From Moniliophthora roreri (Eukaryota > Basidiomycota > Agaricomycetes > Agaricales > Marasmiaceae), in the NCBI GenBank assembly GCA_001466705.2, contig LATX02000179.1, positions 248,001 through 312,000 on the forward strand: DNA of 64,000 bases, given 5' to 3'. Within the stretch, counting starts at the first letter, position 1. Each line of letters starts with the position of its first letter. Both the position numbers and the translations under genes were made by a program. The notes beneath the pieces are model-generated. The model was not told where the DNA came from and searched no databases. It saw nothing but the letters and a program-made list of their open reading frames with translations. Below are positions 11,673 to 24,100 of this stretch, in pieces.

Positions 11673-13206
11673 TGAAGATGCTCAAAAACCTATGCCTCTA
11701 CTATGAAAACACAAGGCTTGTGGTGCCAAAATACCCTCAAAAAAGATATATATATAAGTTCTTGATTCTCAGTTTTGTTTGTGAGTTGGTTCGGCATGGT
11801 TCACTGTTACTGCAACGTCAAGAATAATTCTCAATGTCTCGCTCAGTAGTTCAGAGATGATTGCCTTCAAAACAACTTCTCAGATCAAAAATGGGTGTTT
11901 GTTTGTATAATATTTATTGGTTTTGTGGTTTTATTAATCACTTCAAAAGCAAATACTGGTATAGATTTCAACCAGAAACTGCCCAAAGAATAAACTTCTT
12001 CTAAGTGAGAACAAAGGTACCTCTTGTACCTGAATATAGCCCTCTTAGCTATGTTCTGCAACAATTCTCAAGAGGACAAATCTTCTAGANCCTAGCTTTT
12101 ATTTATATCTCTGGTTTGGGTTACAATCTCAGGTCTCAACTAGCCTGTGCCTCTTGCACAACTAAATAAGCTAGGGCCTGAAGTAGTTGAAAAATACTGA
12201 TTGCTGGTAGCTCTTCTACCTGAACAACAATGTCATACACTCTGGTAATCAGTGGGCAGTATCTCTCCTGCCTTCTACCTACAAAACATGTCTCCTTATA
12301 TACTCCACAACATAAATAATCTAATATATCTGTCACACATACAAATAAAACTGAGTCAGGTGCTAAATATTATATAAACTGAGCTGTGTTTGGTAATTTC
12401 TCTGTCACAGTGTCCAATTGTGGTCAGGCTTCATAGCCATAAACTCTTTTATTCTTTTTCTCTGACAATTGTGCAGTCTCCTGACACTAATCATTTGCAA
12501 TTTTCTCTATCAAATGGCTCTCCTTCCAACTCTGTTTGAAAATATTATACTTCCATGCTGCTCCACACAGTTCCTTTCTTCTCCATCTACTATCATCTAC
12601 TCTGTGGACACATAATATGCCTCTATTCTCATTCTAAAATGTATGCGTAAGCTCAGCCATGCTATCTTCTTGTCATACAGCTTTGTCTTCTGCTTTCTGT
12701 GATACAGGTACCTCTCTGGTAACCAATCATCTATTTCATTCATCTAATTTGATATTGGTATCTCAAGTATCCCCCACTGATAATTTGTCATTCTCTGTTT
12801 CATATCCATTTCTCAGTAATATTCTCATTGATGTATCATTGAAGGCTTTTATTCTTCCATCAAGTTGGGTATGGATTGAAAATATTGTTAAAACTCAAAA
12901 TATTCCCTTTGGTATGCTTTCGATAGAGAGGTATAATGTGGTGTAGTTTCCTACAGGTTTCAGAATGCTCCTCTGTGTTCAGATCCACTGTTTATTTTCA
13001 TACTAGCTGTGGTCAGGTACCTCTGTATGGCCTACCATCAACCATTACTCTGCTAATATTTTGTATCCTTCTCTACTACTTGCTTTGAATAGCTGCTCTG
13101 AGCTTACAGTAGTCCTTAAATCCCTTGTATATTTCATTTTCAACCATAAAAGTGCAAAATATTCTCTATTTGTGTGCAAAACAAAAGGTAAAAGTTATGC
13201 ATATCA
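11673..13206. repeat. LTR-like repeat, copy A
   Basis: It begins TGAAGATGCTC and ends GCATATCA, so the ends are TG...CA and near-inverted. Copies B (36431) and C (37956) share it along its length in the same orientation. A TATATATATAAG tract lies about 70 nt in. A single N at 12090 replaces 138 bp that copies B and C both have, so the copy is about 1.67 kb in truth. It abuts the KDZ fragment. No target duplication is evident. Confidence 0.65.
12090..12090. other. Assembly gap written as one N
   Basis: Copies B and C carry 138 bp between TTCTAGA and CCTAGC (36848-36985 in B). Copy A has only N at this point. The N therefore marks a gap of unspecified length. Confidence 0.8.
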
Positions 13207-13244
13207 CTGCATACCTATATATGGTATGGGATTACTATTGTGAC

Positions 13245-14010
13245 AAGGGATTGAACCCATATACATTCATTTTGTGATTTTTCCTGTGACCAGTACAATA
13301 TATACCTATTATTATAATTTTATTGTAGATATTTGTTTCTAGCAGTATATAAGGACAGCCATTTTGTAGGTGGGAGCAAGAGGAATCTGCCCCACCACTA
13401 TGCAATATTTGTATGTAGCTATTGTTTGTGTAGAGAAATCACATCCAATCAGATTTTCCTCCTCATGTCAGGCTCTAGGGACTCAGAGTAGACCTAGTTG
13501 AGATATAAGACTATAAACCAAACTCGATAGTGATGGCAAAGCCAGATATTTGTTCTGTGCTTTAGTGAATAGTTGTTTTCAAGTTAAGAGAAGACTTTGT
13601 ATCAGAAAGTTTTGGTGGCTTTCTGGAGGCAGCTAGTGTTTTGCTAGTGTCAACCCATCTTAGAGAGAGCTCAGGCTATATTGGAAGTAGAAGTTTTTCT
13701 ACTTAAGTGCATTACAGATTACAACCAAGAGAGTTGTATCCAGTACAAGGGGTACTGCAGTCTTTGATTACTTGTGTTATCACTTCAGGATAGTCTTACC
13801 ATCACCTCAGCGCAATTAGCTGTTGTATTTAGGCTTGATTGAGATAGTAGAAACCAGAAAACACTCAATAAAAATGAATTATTAAACAAATATATCCTTG
13901 TAGTCTCTATGTTGATAAACAAATACATGCTTATTTGGAGTATGAATATCAAATAGAGTCTAAGTGTGGTAACTCTAATTGCACTGAACCACACTCTGCA
14001 CATCACCACA
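13245..14010 (+). repeat. LTR-like segment related to the 1.7-kb repeats
   Basis: It contains GTATATAAGGACAGC (near 13350), also found in the 1.7-kb repeat at about 23200, and ends CCACACTCTGCACATCA (about 14000) versus CCACACTTGCACAACA there. The shared promoter-like core and 3' end suggest a common LTR family. It could be the 5' LTR of the gypsy remnant that follows, but a matching 3' LTR was not found. Confidence 0.45.
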
Positions 14011-14938
14011 CACACATATACAATAGGAGAGCAGGATCTAATCAACAGATCAGCTCTTTGTGTAGAACATTTAAGTAGTATTATCTGGAGCCCACCGCAA
14101 GGGAGGTTCTAGAATTTATTTGATATTTGTGACATTTAAGCTTGTATAAGCTTAGAAACAAAGAGATTTCATTAATTTTATAAGATATACTGGTAAACCT
14201 TGATGAGGTTTGCATAATTTGGATAGAAACTCAGAGTCAATTAGAGAGAAATCTATTAAAATTAGACCATATAGTACAAGATTGGTCTAAGAAAAAGAAC
14301 TCTTGACAATATAGTTGCAAAGAACATCCCACATATACCAGGAGTGTTTCCTTCTAGTTTGAGAAGTGAGACTCCACAATCAGATCCATTATCTGATCAA
14401 AGAAGGGTTACCCAAAGTCTTGTGAAGAGTGCTGGAGTTACAGTCATTCCAAGAACTGAAAACTTCAATTGCAGAGGCATATCTATATTTGATTCACAGA
14501 TAAGTGGAACAACAACCAATACTCCCAGATGTGGTGCCACAATGACTCTAACTACAGTGGGTAAGACCCTCTGCACTCAAGTCAGGAAAGGAGTAAGAGA
14601 TGGGGTGATCCGGTGTGGACTCTAGGTCAACATGATATTGAACTCAACAGACACAAAGTTAATGCCTAGCCCAAATGACCAAGTTAGCTTAACTACTGAG
14701 AGATATATACAAGGAATACTTGCCTAGTCCAAATGACCAAGAGGTCAAGATGGGGAACTAGGCTACAAGTGTCAAGTATAAATACAAGGAGTCTGTCTTG
14801 GCGAGAATAACTAATGGAAATGGAAGAATGATCTGGAAGGAGATCTGGGTTGAATGGAATGTTCTATGGAAAAGTGGCTGTGATGGTATAAATAAGGTAA
14901 GTAATCAGATAGATAGATAAAAGATAAGAGATAAGATA

Positions 14939-15890
14939 ATGGGACTTAGAAAAGAGAAAGGAAAAGTTGCACTCCATCACACCAGAAGAGTTTCAAATCT
15001 GTTAGCAGTACCCAGACCATTGTTTGGGAGAGCAGAGAGATTTCCAACTCCACCACCTGACAACAAAGATTTGAGTCTTTATCATACATTCCAAGAATAC
15101 CATATAACAAGAACACCACTAAATACACCTGAAGATGATACTCCAACTGATAAGGAGTCTACTTCAGAACATTCCAATAAGAGTTCAGAAAAACTCAGAT
15201 TTAGATTCAATTGATCTAACTAAACTTGTAATTGAGTCAGACGATTCTAGACCAGATACATTTGGCAATACTACTACAAAGATGAATGGCCCAGATGGAA
15301 ATGTGGGACTGAGAACGCAATGGAATATGCTATCTGAAGAAGCCATGAAGGAAATATGGGACAGCACTGTACAGAAGATTATGAGCAAGATCAGCAAATT
15401 CAAAGAATTGATACCAATGACATTGCAGCCATGGCCCAAAGAATTTGAGAATGCTTTGACATTGGCTCAAATTAAGATAGATGAGTCAATAATCTATCTA
15501 GCAATGACAAAGTTTTCATACAAGTTGCATCAACAGTTGCAAGATTGTAAAGAAGTACTTGGTTCATCCTGGACGGACTTTAAGAAAATGCTATTCAGTC
15601 AATTGATAATGGCCAGGGTTCGCTGGCTAGGTTGCATTGTATTGTAGCAACCTATAGCAAGGCTCTAGATTGGGACTTAGAAAAGTTGAAAGCATATCAC
15701 CAAGTGTTCAAATTAGAACAGGGAAAATTGACAAAGCCTCCAGCTTTGACATCAAATCTGGAATCTGTAGGCTTATATTTAACTGGCTTACCAGAAGCTA
15801 TTTGATTGAGAGTCATTAGTCGAATGGAATTTTGGTCACTAAATAAGCCAGAGATAAATATGAAAGACAGAAGAAAGATAGACCCATCAG
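14939..15890 (+). pseudogene. Gag-like gene of a second gypsy lineage
   Basis: Two overlapping frames (14939-15214 and 15135-15647) read as one disrupted Gag-like protein. It starts MGLRKEKGK, has an acidic Ser/Thr-rich region and then an alpha-helical segment rich in Lys and Trp (about 15290-15610). A further in-frame piece at about 15660-15800 reads like the rest of the capsid domain. It differs from the El1-El4 Gag and lacks a visible zinc knuckle. It sits directly before protease and integrase sequence, which supports the call. Confidence 0.5.
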
Positions 15891-17632
15891 TTGCCTGAAG
15901 ATAGAGGAAAGATCATAATTGTGGCATCCATATCCAAAAATTTAAGGTGCATATATGTAAGTCTGAATGGACACCCTGAGACAATCGAGGGAATATTGGA
16001 TCCAGAATTGATGATTATATGCATTGATAAAAAGGAAGCAGTCAGCAGAGGGTTAACTTTAACAGAAGAATGGCAGATAGCTCATCCCTATGTTGAAGCT
16101 CATAGGACGAAATTTGGGCAGAAGTTGGATGATGCCTTTAAAGATATAAAGGAATACTTGATGGATCCAGATTGGAGACATGTACAGGTCAATGAAGACT
16201 ATATAAGATTTCTGGATAGACAGTTGAGTCAATTCTTTGTAGACAAAGAAGGTTGACTATATAGAAGAAATATAGAGGTTGAAGGCCAACACAAACTAGT
16301 GGTATTCAAAGATAAAAGAATGTGGATGATGACAGCAGCACATGATCATGTAGGACATAAAGGAATATATGCTACAGACCAACTGCTAAAGAAATGATTT
16401 TGGTGGCCAGAAATGGAGCAAGATGTACAATGGTTTATAAAATCATGTCAGCTGTGTCAAGATAGATTACTACAGCAGATAAAAGTGCCTCCAACACGAA
16501 CTTATACTCCATCACTATTCCAAAAGATACATATAGATATTTTCAAGATTTCATCTGCGAGCAATAGTTGTAAAAATGTGGCTCATGCTTGTTGTGCATT
16601 GTCTAACTGGGCAGAAGCCAGAGCAATCTGCAATGAGAAGGCTAGATCAATTGGTGAATGGATATTTGAAGATATATTATGTAGATAGAGACCACCTGAA
16701 GAAATTGTAACAGATAATGCACCACAATTAGAAGCTGTAATGTGGTGGTTAAAAGACAAATATAATATTAATCACATTAAAATTTCACTGTATAACTCCC
16801 AAGGGAATGGCAAAATTGAGTGGCCACATTTTGATATTAGGCGGGCCTTGGTGAAAGCTACAGGAGGTGATTTGAAGAAGTAGTATTGGTTTTCAAAGCC
16901 AGTACTATGGGTAGACAGAGCAACTATTTGACAAGGTTTCAGATGCTCTCCGTATTTCTTAGTTACAGGGGCTGAGCCAATATTACCTTTGGATATTGTG
17001 GAGTCTACTTGGTTGGTACATACACCAGACAGAGTATTGACACAATAGGGTACTGTGCCCTAGCCTCAGCTAAACATTGAACTCATGTGGCAGAAATGTG
17101 CAAGCAAGTGGATAAAATAAAAAGAGACAATTTGATAAAGTTTGAGAAAGAACATAGGAATGTGATCAAAGATTTTGATTTCAAACCAGGCCAGTTAGTA
17201 CAGATGCATAACTCTGGCATAGAAAAGGACTTAGACTGTAAAATATATCCTAGATATATTGGACCAATGATTGTGATCAGGGGAACAAAGGGAGGATCAT
17301 ATATTCTTGCAGAAATGAACAGTGCAATTAAGAAAGAAAAAGTTGCTGCCTTCCAAGTGTTACCACACTATGCAAGATATGAGCCCATTGATTTGCCCAA
17401 GAACATTCACAAGTTAATTGATTTATCTAAGGAACAGTTAGAAAGAATGGTAGAAGACAATAAAGAACAAATATATGATGGAGACAATTATGTCTTCTCT
17501 CAGATTCCACACATGAAGAGACCCAAAGCAGGTCAGAATGAAGTGGAGCCAGAATCAGATACAGATGAGGATCTGAGACAGATAGAGTTTGTGGAATCAA
17601 GAAGAAAACCTAACAGAAGGTCGAACCACTAG
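15890..17632 (+). pseudogene. Gypsy pol remnant: protease joined to integrase, no RT
   Basis: The retropepsin-like stretch (about 15930-16070) has a DPEL motif in place of the active-site DSG/DTG. It runs straight into the end of RNase H and the integrase zinc domain (His pair HDHVGH, Cys pair CQLC at about 16340-16460). The integrase core shows HIDIF, VTDNAPQ and an acidic residue in GKIEWPHFD (about 16530-16840), so the D,D,E triad is present. The C-terminal tail 17087-17632 is open, with KPGQLVQ and an acidic end. About 2 kb of RT/RNase H expected between protease and integrase are absent. Several TGA and TAG stops are present, so the copy is dead. Confidence 0.7.
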
Positions 17633-17811
17633 ATCATCTAGTCAAACTTAGACAAAAAAGTCAGAGAAGCATTTCAGAAGAAGAGATAGTGAAGATCCAA
17701 AAGAACTGGTTGTACCCCAATATCTAGCATAACCTAGGAATTTAATATGGTCAGATCAGAAAATGAAATGAAATGAGTAGAGGACTATCATGAAGAAAGG
17801 GAAACAGTATA

Positions 17812-17907
17812 GTATGGGTAGCTTAACGGTAAAGCCCTCTGTTTGATAGTATAGTTCCAGAAAATGGATGAATGCAGAGATTGAGAGTTCAACTCCCTCC
17901 TCAAGCA
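17812..17907 (+). tRNA. tRNA-like sequence with intron, decayed
   Basis: The acceptor arms GTATGGG (17812-17818) and CTCAAGC (17900-17906) pair except for one mismatch, allowing wobbles. The D arm GCTT/AAGC encloses AACGGTA, an A-box-like block. The anticodon stem CTCTG (17837-17841) pairs with CAGAG (17875-17879) across an intron-like insert. The T arm has TTCAACT with 4 of 5 stem pairs. The anticodon cannot be assigned safely (TGA by position, but base 37 is T and the variable loop is short). It is likely a pseudogene or tRNA-derived repeat. Confidence 0.4.
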
Positions 17908-18105
17908 TCCTCAATTTGGTATCCCATGTATGCTGTCCACAAAAAGTCAATCACTTACATGAGATATACAAATTGAGGACTTGTACTTTTTGATAAAAAG
18001 TTTTGAAATGAATCAACTGTGTTCAGAATAATTATAATAAGTACTTGTAACTCAGAAGAATTCTTGGAGATGAAAGTGATAATGGATTCATGTAATGCAT
18101 CCATA

Positions 18106-18201
18106 GCCTAGATAGCTCAATTGGATAGAGCAGGGAGCATACATGTAAGGACTGTGTTTGTGATCAATCCAAGGTTGTGAGTTCAAATCTCACTCCAGGT
18201 G
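18106..18201 (+). tRNA. Second tRNA-like sequence with insert
   Basis: The acceptor GCCTAGA pairs with TCCAGGT at 6 of 7 positions with one wobble. The D arm is GCTC AATTGGATA GAGC, and the T arm GTGAG TTCAAAT CTCAC is a perfect 5-bp stem with a good B box. The anticodon arm is poor and holds an intron-like insert, so no identity is given. It lies about 200 bp from the first tRNA-like sequence. It could be a real but diverged gene or a SINE head. Confidence 0.4.
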
Positions 18202-18615
18202 AATAGGCTGGAATAATATAGCCTTTTTGGTAGAGCAGAATCTGAAAAGATAGGTGTTTACAAGTCACCAAGATAATAGTAGATGTTAAGATTTTGATTG
18301 TATATACAGTTACATGAACTTCCTAAGTAGCTGGAATATATGAAAAGAGCAAGTTGGCTATGAAGAATAATAAAAAATAGTCAAGAAAGTAAAGGATGAT
18401 TTAATATAGTCTGCCACAACAACAAAAGGTTGGAATTGTGCAGTTCCTGGAGCAAGAGAAGAGAAAAGAGATGTCTCTCTCTAGCCAGGCATGCATACTG
18501 TTGAGATAGACTAACAAGGCGATAACAAAGCCTGAAAGAACAGTGAGTTGCAGCCAAAGAAGAAGAAATATGTGATAATAGAGCAAGTATACAATTGAGA
18601 GCAGCATAATATGCC
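18202..18615. other. No feature recognised
   Basis: A+T-rich sequence without a supportable frame or repeat beyond simple tracts. Confidence 0.4.
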
Positions 18616-19931
18616 TTAATTACCAGTGTTAGAAGGGCCAGCCTGAGCCTCTTTACCAGATTTAGAGGATTCCAGCTCTGCTATTGGCTTGTCTTTGATG
18701 TCCAACTTGGACAATCAGACACAATTGGCCTCCTCAAACTTCTTGTGCTTGAGTTGATATTGTGTGATCCAGAAATGGATGTTGTGCTCCAACATGGACA
18801 GTTCAGTGTGAAGAAAGTTGGTGATGAACTAAAGGACATCAAGAGACATTCTCTCCATTTCAATGAAAGGAATAAGAGAGGACTGTTTGATGATGCCTTT
18901 GTATCCAGCAATACACAAAGACCTTTCTTCTAAATGATATGAATAAAGAATAGGAGATAGATATGAGTGAATATAACTCTTACCAGAAGACACCTCCCTG
19001 AGGTCAGTAAAAGTGCATTCAAACTGAGTTCTTTTGCTAGAAGTCACCATCTTGAGGTCAGCTTGGATTGAAGCAGCCTAGATGCATAGGCATATGAGTG
19101 TTGATATGACAGAGGTTAGAAATACAAAGACATACTGTGATAAGACAGTTGGTGGACTTCTTGTCCTGAACCTTGAATCGAATATAAGTATAAATCTGAC
19201 AATGAAATACTCCAAAGCTTACTGGAGCTGAACTCTTTTGAAATTGAAGCTTGTTGGCAGCCTCAGCACCTTTGTTGGGAGCATGCATGAAAGCATTGAG
19301 ACCTTTGGGTTCAGACATCTATACAATTGTTGGATAAGCAAATAGATAGGAAAGAATAAAAGAGATATACTTCAGTGTCTTCTTGGAGAGATGTGACAAT
19401 TTGGACTTTGTCATTATTGTCCTCATCGGTATCATTGGGTATAATAGCAGGGGACTTTGGTGCTTTCTGCTTGCCTAATGGAACAAAGAGACAATTGAGA
19501 CATATGATAATACAGAAGATATAGAAGAGGCATACATCAAGTAGCTTCAGCAGCCTTATGGGCATGGCAGACATCACATTCAGCAAGGAAATGTCAGAGA
19601 GCATTATATTGTGCAGGCTTAAAGACACCCGTTTTGATCTGGTCATCGAGAAACTTGATGCCATGGGCATAGATCTCATAAGCAGCATCACAGTCAGCAA
19701 TGTGTTTGTAGTTGAGAGGCTTCTTCTAAAAGATGGATTGAAGTTAGTGAATATTTGAAGATGATAAGAAACATATATGTGTGCCATATGCTCAGCTAAT
19801 TGATTAGTGGCAGTCATATGAACAGCAAGTACCAGGTTGTTGCTGGCATGAAGAGTGAAGTCTAGGACAGCCTTGGTACTAGCAATCCAATCATTATGGT
19901 CTGGCCAGTCTTTGTTGGCTTTGGGAGGCAT
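18616..19931 (-). pseudogene. TE-linked hypothetical protein gene, spliced, decayed
   Basis: Function is not recognised. On the minus strand an ATG at 19931 opens MPPKANKDWPDHNDWI. Coherent exons follow across GT-AG introns: one ending in AECDVCHAHK (about 19550-19720), one with KAPKSPAIIPNDTDED (about 19400-19470), MSEPKGLNAFMHAPNK (near 19318), a VTSSKRTQFECTF block (about 18990-19050), and a final helical, Lys/Glu-rich exon ending with TAA at 18616. Internal stops include a TGA after NAL (probable arginine), a TAG in the last exon and another TGA. Such short genes with a Cys pair are often found beside Agaricomycete transposons. The intron-exon picture suggests recent loss of function. Confidence 0.45.
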
Positions 19932-20596
19932 TATGCAGAAAGAATGACACAAATATATGGTAGAAAAAGAGACTGAGGAATGGTGTATTGAGACTTCCAT
20001 CTTTATAGTACAGAAAAGAATAAAAGGATATATGGAACATTGTTGGCAGATGGAAAGATAAGAACAATGTGCTAATAAAAACATATTCTCTTTCAGAATG
20101 GTACAGGTATACCCTGCCAAATGTCAATGAGGACATTGAAATTTTTGTTTGGGGGGAGGTGCATGGCCATAAAAGAATAGATTAATAGAATATAGATGGA
20201 TAGATTGTGATAGAAATGGACTATTGGCCAGACAAGAGGCAAATAGACACCTAAGGATCAGATCAGCAATCCAGGAATAGTCCAAGCTGGATAAAAGGAC
20301 TTAGAAATTTTGGCTTCTATAATGGTTTCATATAAGTTATCACACAGAATGAAGATAAAGAACAGATATAAGTCCCAAATGGACTTTGATATTAAGATAA
20401 GGAAATACAAATAGATGTACTATGAGATAGGTACAAATATTTGTTACAGGATTGAATCATAGGTAGTAGGAACTACCAGTAAAGCAAAAGATATTTATGT
20501 GTGTGACAAGATATATAAATATCTGTCAAGAAAAAGACAGCTCCAGCCAAAAACTCAGAACTCTGGAAGAAACCACATGTCACCACTACCACATTG
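19932..20596. other. No gene seen
   Basis: A+T-rich spacer between the decayed hypothetical gene and the El2 3' LTR. Minus-strand frames here are short and without recognisable motifs. Confidence 0.4.
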
Positions 20597-21024
20597 TGTT
20601 ATGGTAGCTTGCACAGCAATAACAAGTCACTTATTGTAATGAGAAGATCCCTTTACAACAAGAGGTTAGGTCAAGTTAGAGTTCACTCAGAGGCTTCTAA
20701 GGTTCAGAGTTCCATTCATGCTGGACACAAGTTGTAGATTAACTAGGTCAAGCTAGAGAACCAGTCTCTGCTTGAGCGCTTAAATAGATACATCTAACAT
20801 TACATAGAATGTTCATAGTAAGTGGAGGTTTCAGCTAAATATAACTAATGTCTGAGTTCACTGTATGATGACAGTGCTAGTATTACATGTATGAGAAGAG
20901 AAATAGGGGCTGGAGAAGTGGATGTGTCCGATCAAAGAAGAAGCATACAGATAAGGAAAAGGGAACTGGGAATGTGTATGTGTCCAATAGAAGAGGAAGC
21001 ATAAGAGATGGGGAATTTGTAACA
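20597..21024 (-). repeat. El2 3' LTR
   Basis: On the minus strand it starts TGTTACAAATTC (21024) and ends CATAACA (20597), 428 bp. A polypurine-like CTAGGGGGTAA lies immediately before it (21025-21036), as in El4 (GAGGGGGTAA). It contains TATTTAAG and a TAGCTTGACCT version of the self-primer sequence, one base changed and two bases closer to the TATA-like box than in El3 and El4. Confidence 0.8.
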
Positions 21025-21119
21025 TTACCCCCTAGTTATGGTCTAGATTCCAGCTCTAGACTTTCTAAGACTCACTGTCCCCATACAAGTCAGCATCGTA
21101 ATCTCTGGACCCTCACTCT

Positions 21120-24100
21120 ACTGACATTCTGTCTCTAGGTCATATGACCATGCCATTGATCTGAAACCCAACTTCAAACTATGAAACTGTAAACTTTATC
21201 CGCTGTCACCAGGAGAATAAATTGAGCAGGACAACTTCATTGAAGAGAACTTGAGAAAGAGATACATTTGCCCCTCAAAGTCCCTGATGATGTCTCCTTT
21301 CTTCTTTATTGCAAAAAAGAAGAAAGGAGCTCTCAGACCCACTCAGGACTATAGACAGTTGAATGAAGGAACAGTGAAGAATGTGTACCCACTCTCTTTA
21401 GTATCAGAACTTATTGATAAGCTAAAGGGAGCGAAGATTTTCAGCAAACTGGACCTCTGGAACAGTTATAACAATGTACAGATAAAAGACAGAGATCAAT
21501 GGAAAGCAGTGTTCAAAATGAACTGTGGACTGTTCGAGCCCACAGTTATGTTTTTTGGACTTGGTAACTCCTCTGCTACATTCCAAGCTTTCATGAACAA
21601 CATTCTTTTGGACTTTATAGAAGAAGGATGGTGCATTGTATACATGGACAACATTCTTATCTTCTCTGATGATTGAAAGGTTCATCAAGCCCAGATGCAG
21701 AAACTCCTTCAGAGAATACATGAACAAGATCTATATCTGAAACTGGAGAAATGTGAATTTGACATCTTGGAAGTAGTGTTTTTGGGAATGGTTATTCAGC
21801 CAGGGTACATTGCAATAGACCCAGTAAAACTGAACAGAATTGCTGAATGAGAAGCACCAAAAACAGTAAAGGGAGTACAAGCCTTCCTAGGGTTTGGAAA
21901 CTTCTATCAGAAATTCATCAGAAAATACTTGCATATTACTAAACTACTGAACAATCTTACTAAGAAGGTGAAAACGTTTATATAGTCCGGCGAATGCAAA
22001 AAAGCTTTTCAGACATTGAAGAAAAAGCTCTTAGCAGAGCCCATTCTCAAAATACCAGATGTCAACAAGCTGTTCATCATTGAAGCAGATGCATTGAAAT
22101 GGGCCATGGGAGCCATCCTGAAGCAACAATTGATAGATGGGGAGTGGCATCCATGCAGATACCTGTCGAAAATGTTCTCCTCGGTAATATGTTGAACCTA
22201 GAAAAGACCCACTTTTCTTCATTTTACACTAATTCTGAATTGGAACAATTTAATATGACACGAGATAACAGGTAATAAGGACTAGAGTGAGCCCAGTCTG
22301 CTAGTCATTGCCTTAGAGAAGCTGTGGTACCTTGGAAAGTATGAAGAGCTATATGACATGCTATACAGAGGTGTCTAAGCTGTACTTTCTGACCTATGTA
22401 TGTATCAGATCCAAAGCAGATTACTCTCAAAACCTGTAGGGAATCTAACTATGGCCCAATGAACACATTGGCTAGTTAACCAAGCTCTCAAAGTGCTATC
22501 AATGGGATTTTAACTTCTACTTTACTTTTCTATAACCTCTGCAAAGTGCAAGCTGCAGTCAAACAGTACAGAGGTACTTAGAGGAGACATTAAAACAGAA
22601 AGACGACTTAGAACAGGAACAATCATAGAATGATCCTCCTCTGAAGTCAATATATGGATCAGAGTCAAAGCAGGCGATCTCTTAATAAAGAATTCACCGG
22701 TGGCTAAACAATATGCAATAAGCAATCTAGGTACAAAGCCTGCTCAGAAAGACAGAAATCACTTCCAAAGGACATCCACTACCTACAGACAGATACTATG
22801 AGATATATGAAGAATATCTAATGTGCAAGAAATCCTAAATAAGACCAAGCATGCATTGTCAAAGGAGATCGGAATAATAACAGTATGTTCTGACCTTGGA
22901 AACTTTGGCATCTAGGCCACTGCCGATGTGCGGATACTAGAAAAGGGAAATACTGTCAAAAGACAGGACGGATACAGCCATCCACTTGTAGATACCCAAC
23001 TTAGAAAAGAGAAAATACAAATTATAGAGTCTAGAATGCCTGGAGGTGTAGATACCTGTGCGGATATGGTCAGATACCCTAGCGGCCAGACTCCGTGACA
23101 TCTGAATAATCCCTCTTTTAGTATCTCAGTCACTCATTTGTCATTTCTTGAATTATCAGACATTATTTATAATTTTCTGTAGATATATTCCTTGGACTGT
23201 ATATAAGGACAGCTAGATATTTGTACATACTCAAGTAACTCTGCTCCCTCTGATTGTGAATACATGACAAGTTTGTTTGGTGTATAAATTTGTGTGCCAT
23301 TCCAGTTTTGCTTCCTCACTACAGGCTCTGGAGATTGGTCCTGAGTGACTCCAGAGAGATAGAAATCTGATAATGAACTTGTGTCATAAGAGATAAGAGT
23401 AACATCTTGAGTGCATTATAGCACTTTTCTAAGAGAAACTTTACACCAAGAAGGAGCCTTGGGCACTTGGAGTGTGGCCTGTGTGTGTATCAGGTTGTGA
23501 CACACTTAGAGTCTTAGCAAGGGGTGTGCCTGTGCTGAACTCTTTGTAGAAACTGGTCTAGGACCTTTTCCAGTACACTGTGTGCTGTAGTTATCTTGAA
23601 AAAGTCTTGAATTCCATAGGGTCAGACTATATCAGCTATTGAGTCTTTGTACAGGACTGTAGCTCTTGTGTTTGTGCTTTGTGCACCTTTTTCTTTGTGT
23701 TTTGTGTGTGTTTGTGATATAAACCATTTTAAAACCATATATACTCCTCTGGAGGTGAACACTTTGAAGTAGAACACTTCAATAAGAGAGAATCAACTTA
23801 GCTAAGAGTTTTGTTGGCATTCTAAGTGCAGTAACTCTGATCACGTCAATCCACACTTGCACAACAAACTGAGTTAGACTTTTGGAGGTTATCTTTTTGG
23901 GTAGTTTTCCACTAGTCTTATCTTAGACAAATTATTGGCAGAACAGAATTATGAGATTTACAATTGGGAGCTATTGGCCATAGTAAGAGCTCTTATGGAA
24001 TAGAGACACTATTTGATGGGAGGAAAACACAAGGTCATAATATTGTCAGATCACAAGAATCTGATGTATTTCAGAAGCATCCAGAAGCTTAATAGGCAGC

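Noticed and set aside
22183..23938. Cut-and-paste DNA transposon for the 1.7-kb repeat
   Set aside because: No convincing terminal inverted repeats or transposase, while a TATA-like core and TG...CA ends shared with 13.3-14.0 kb favour an LTR.
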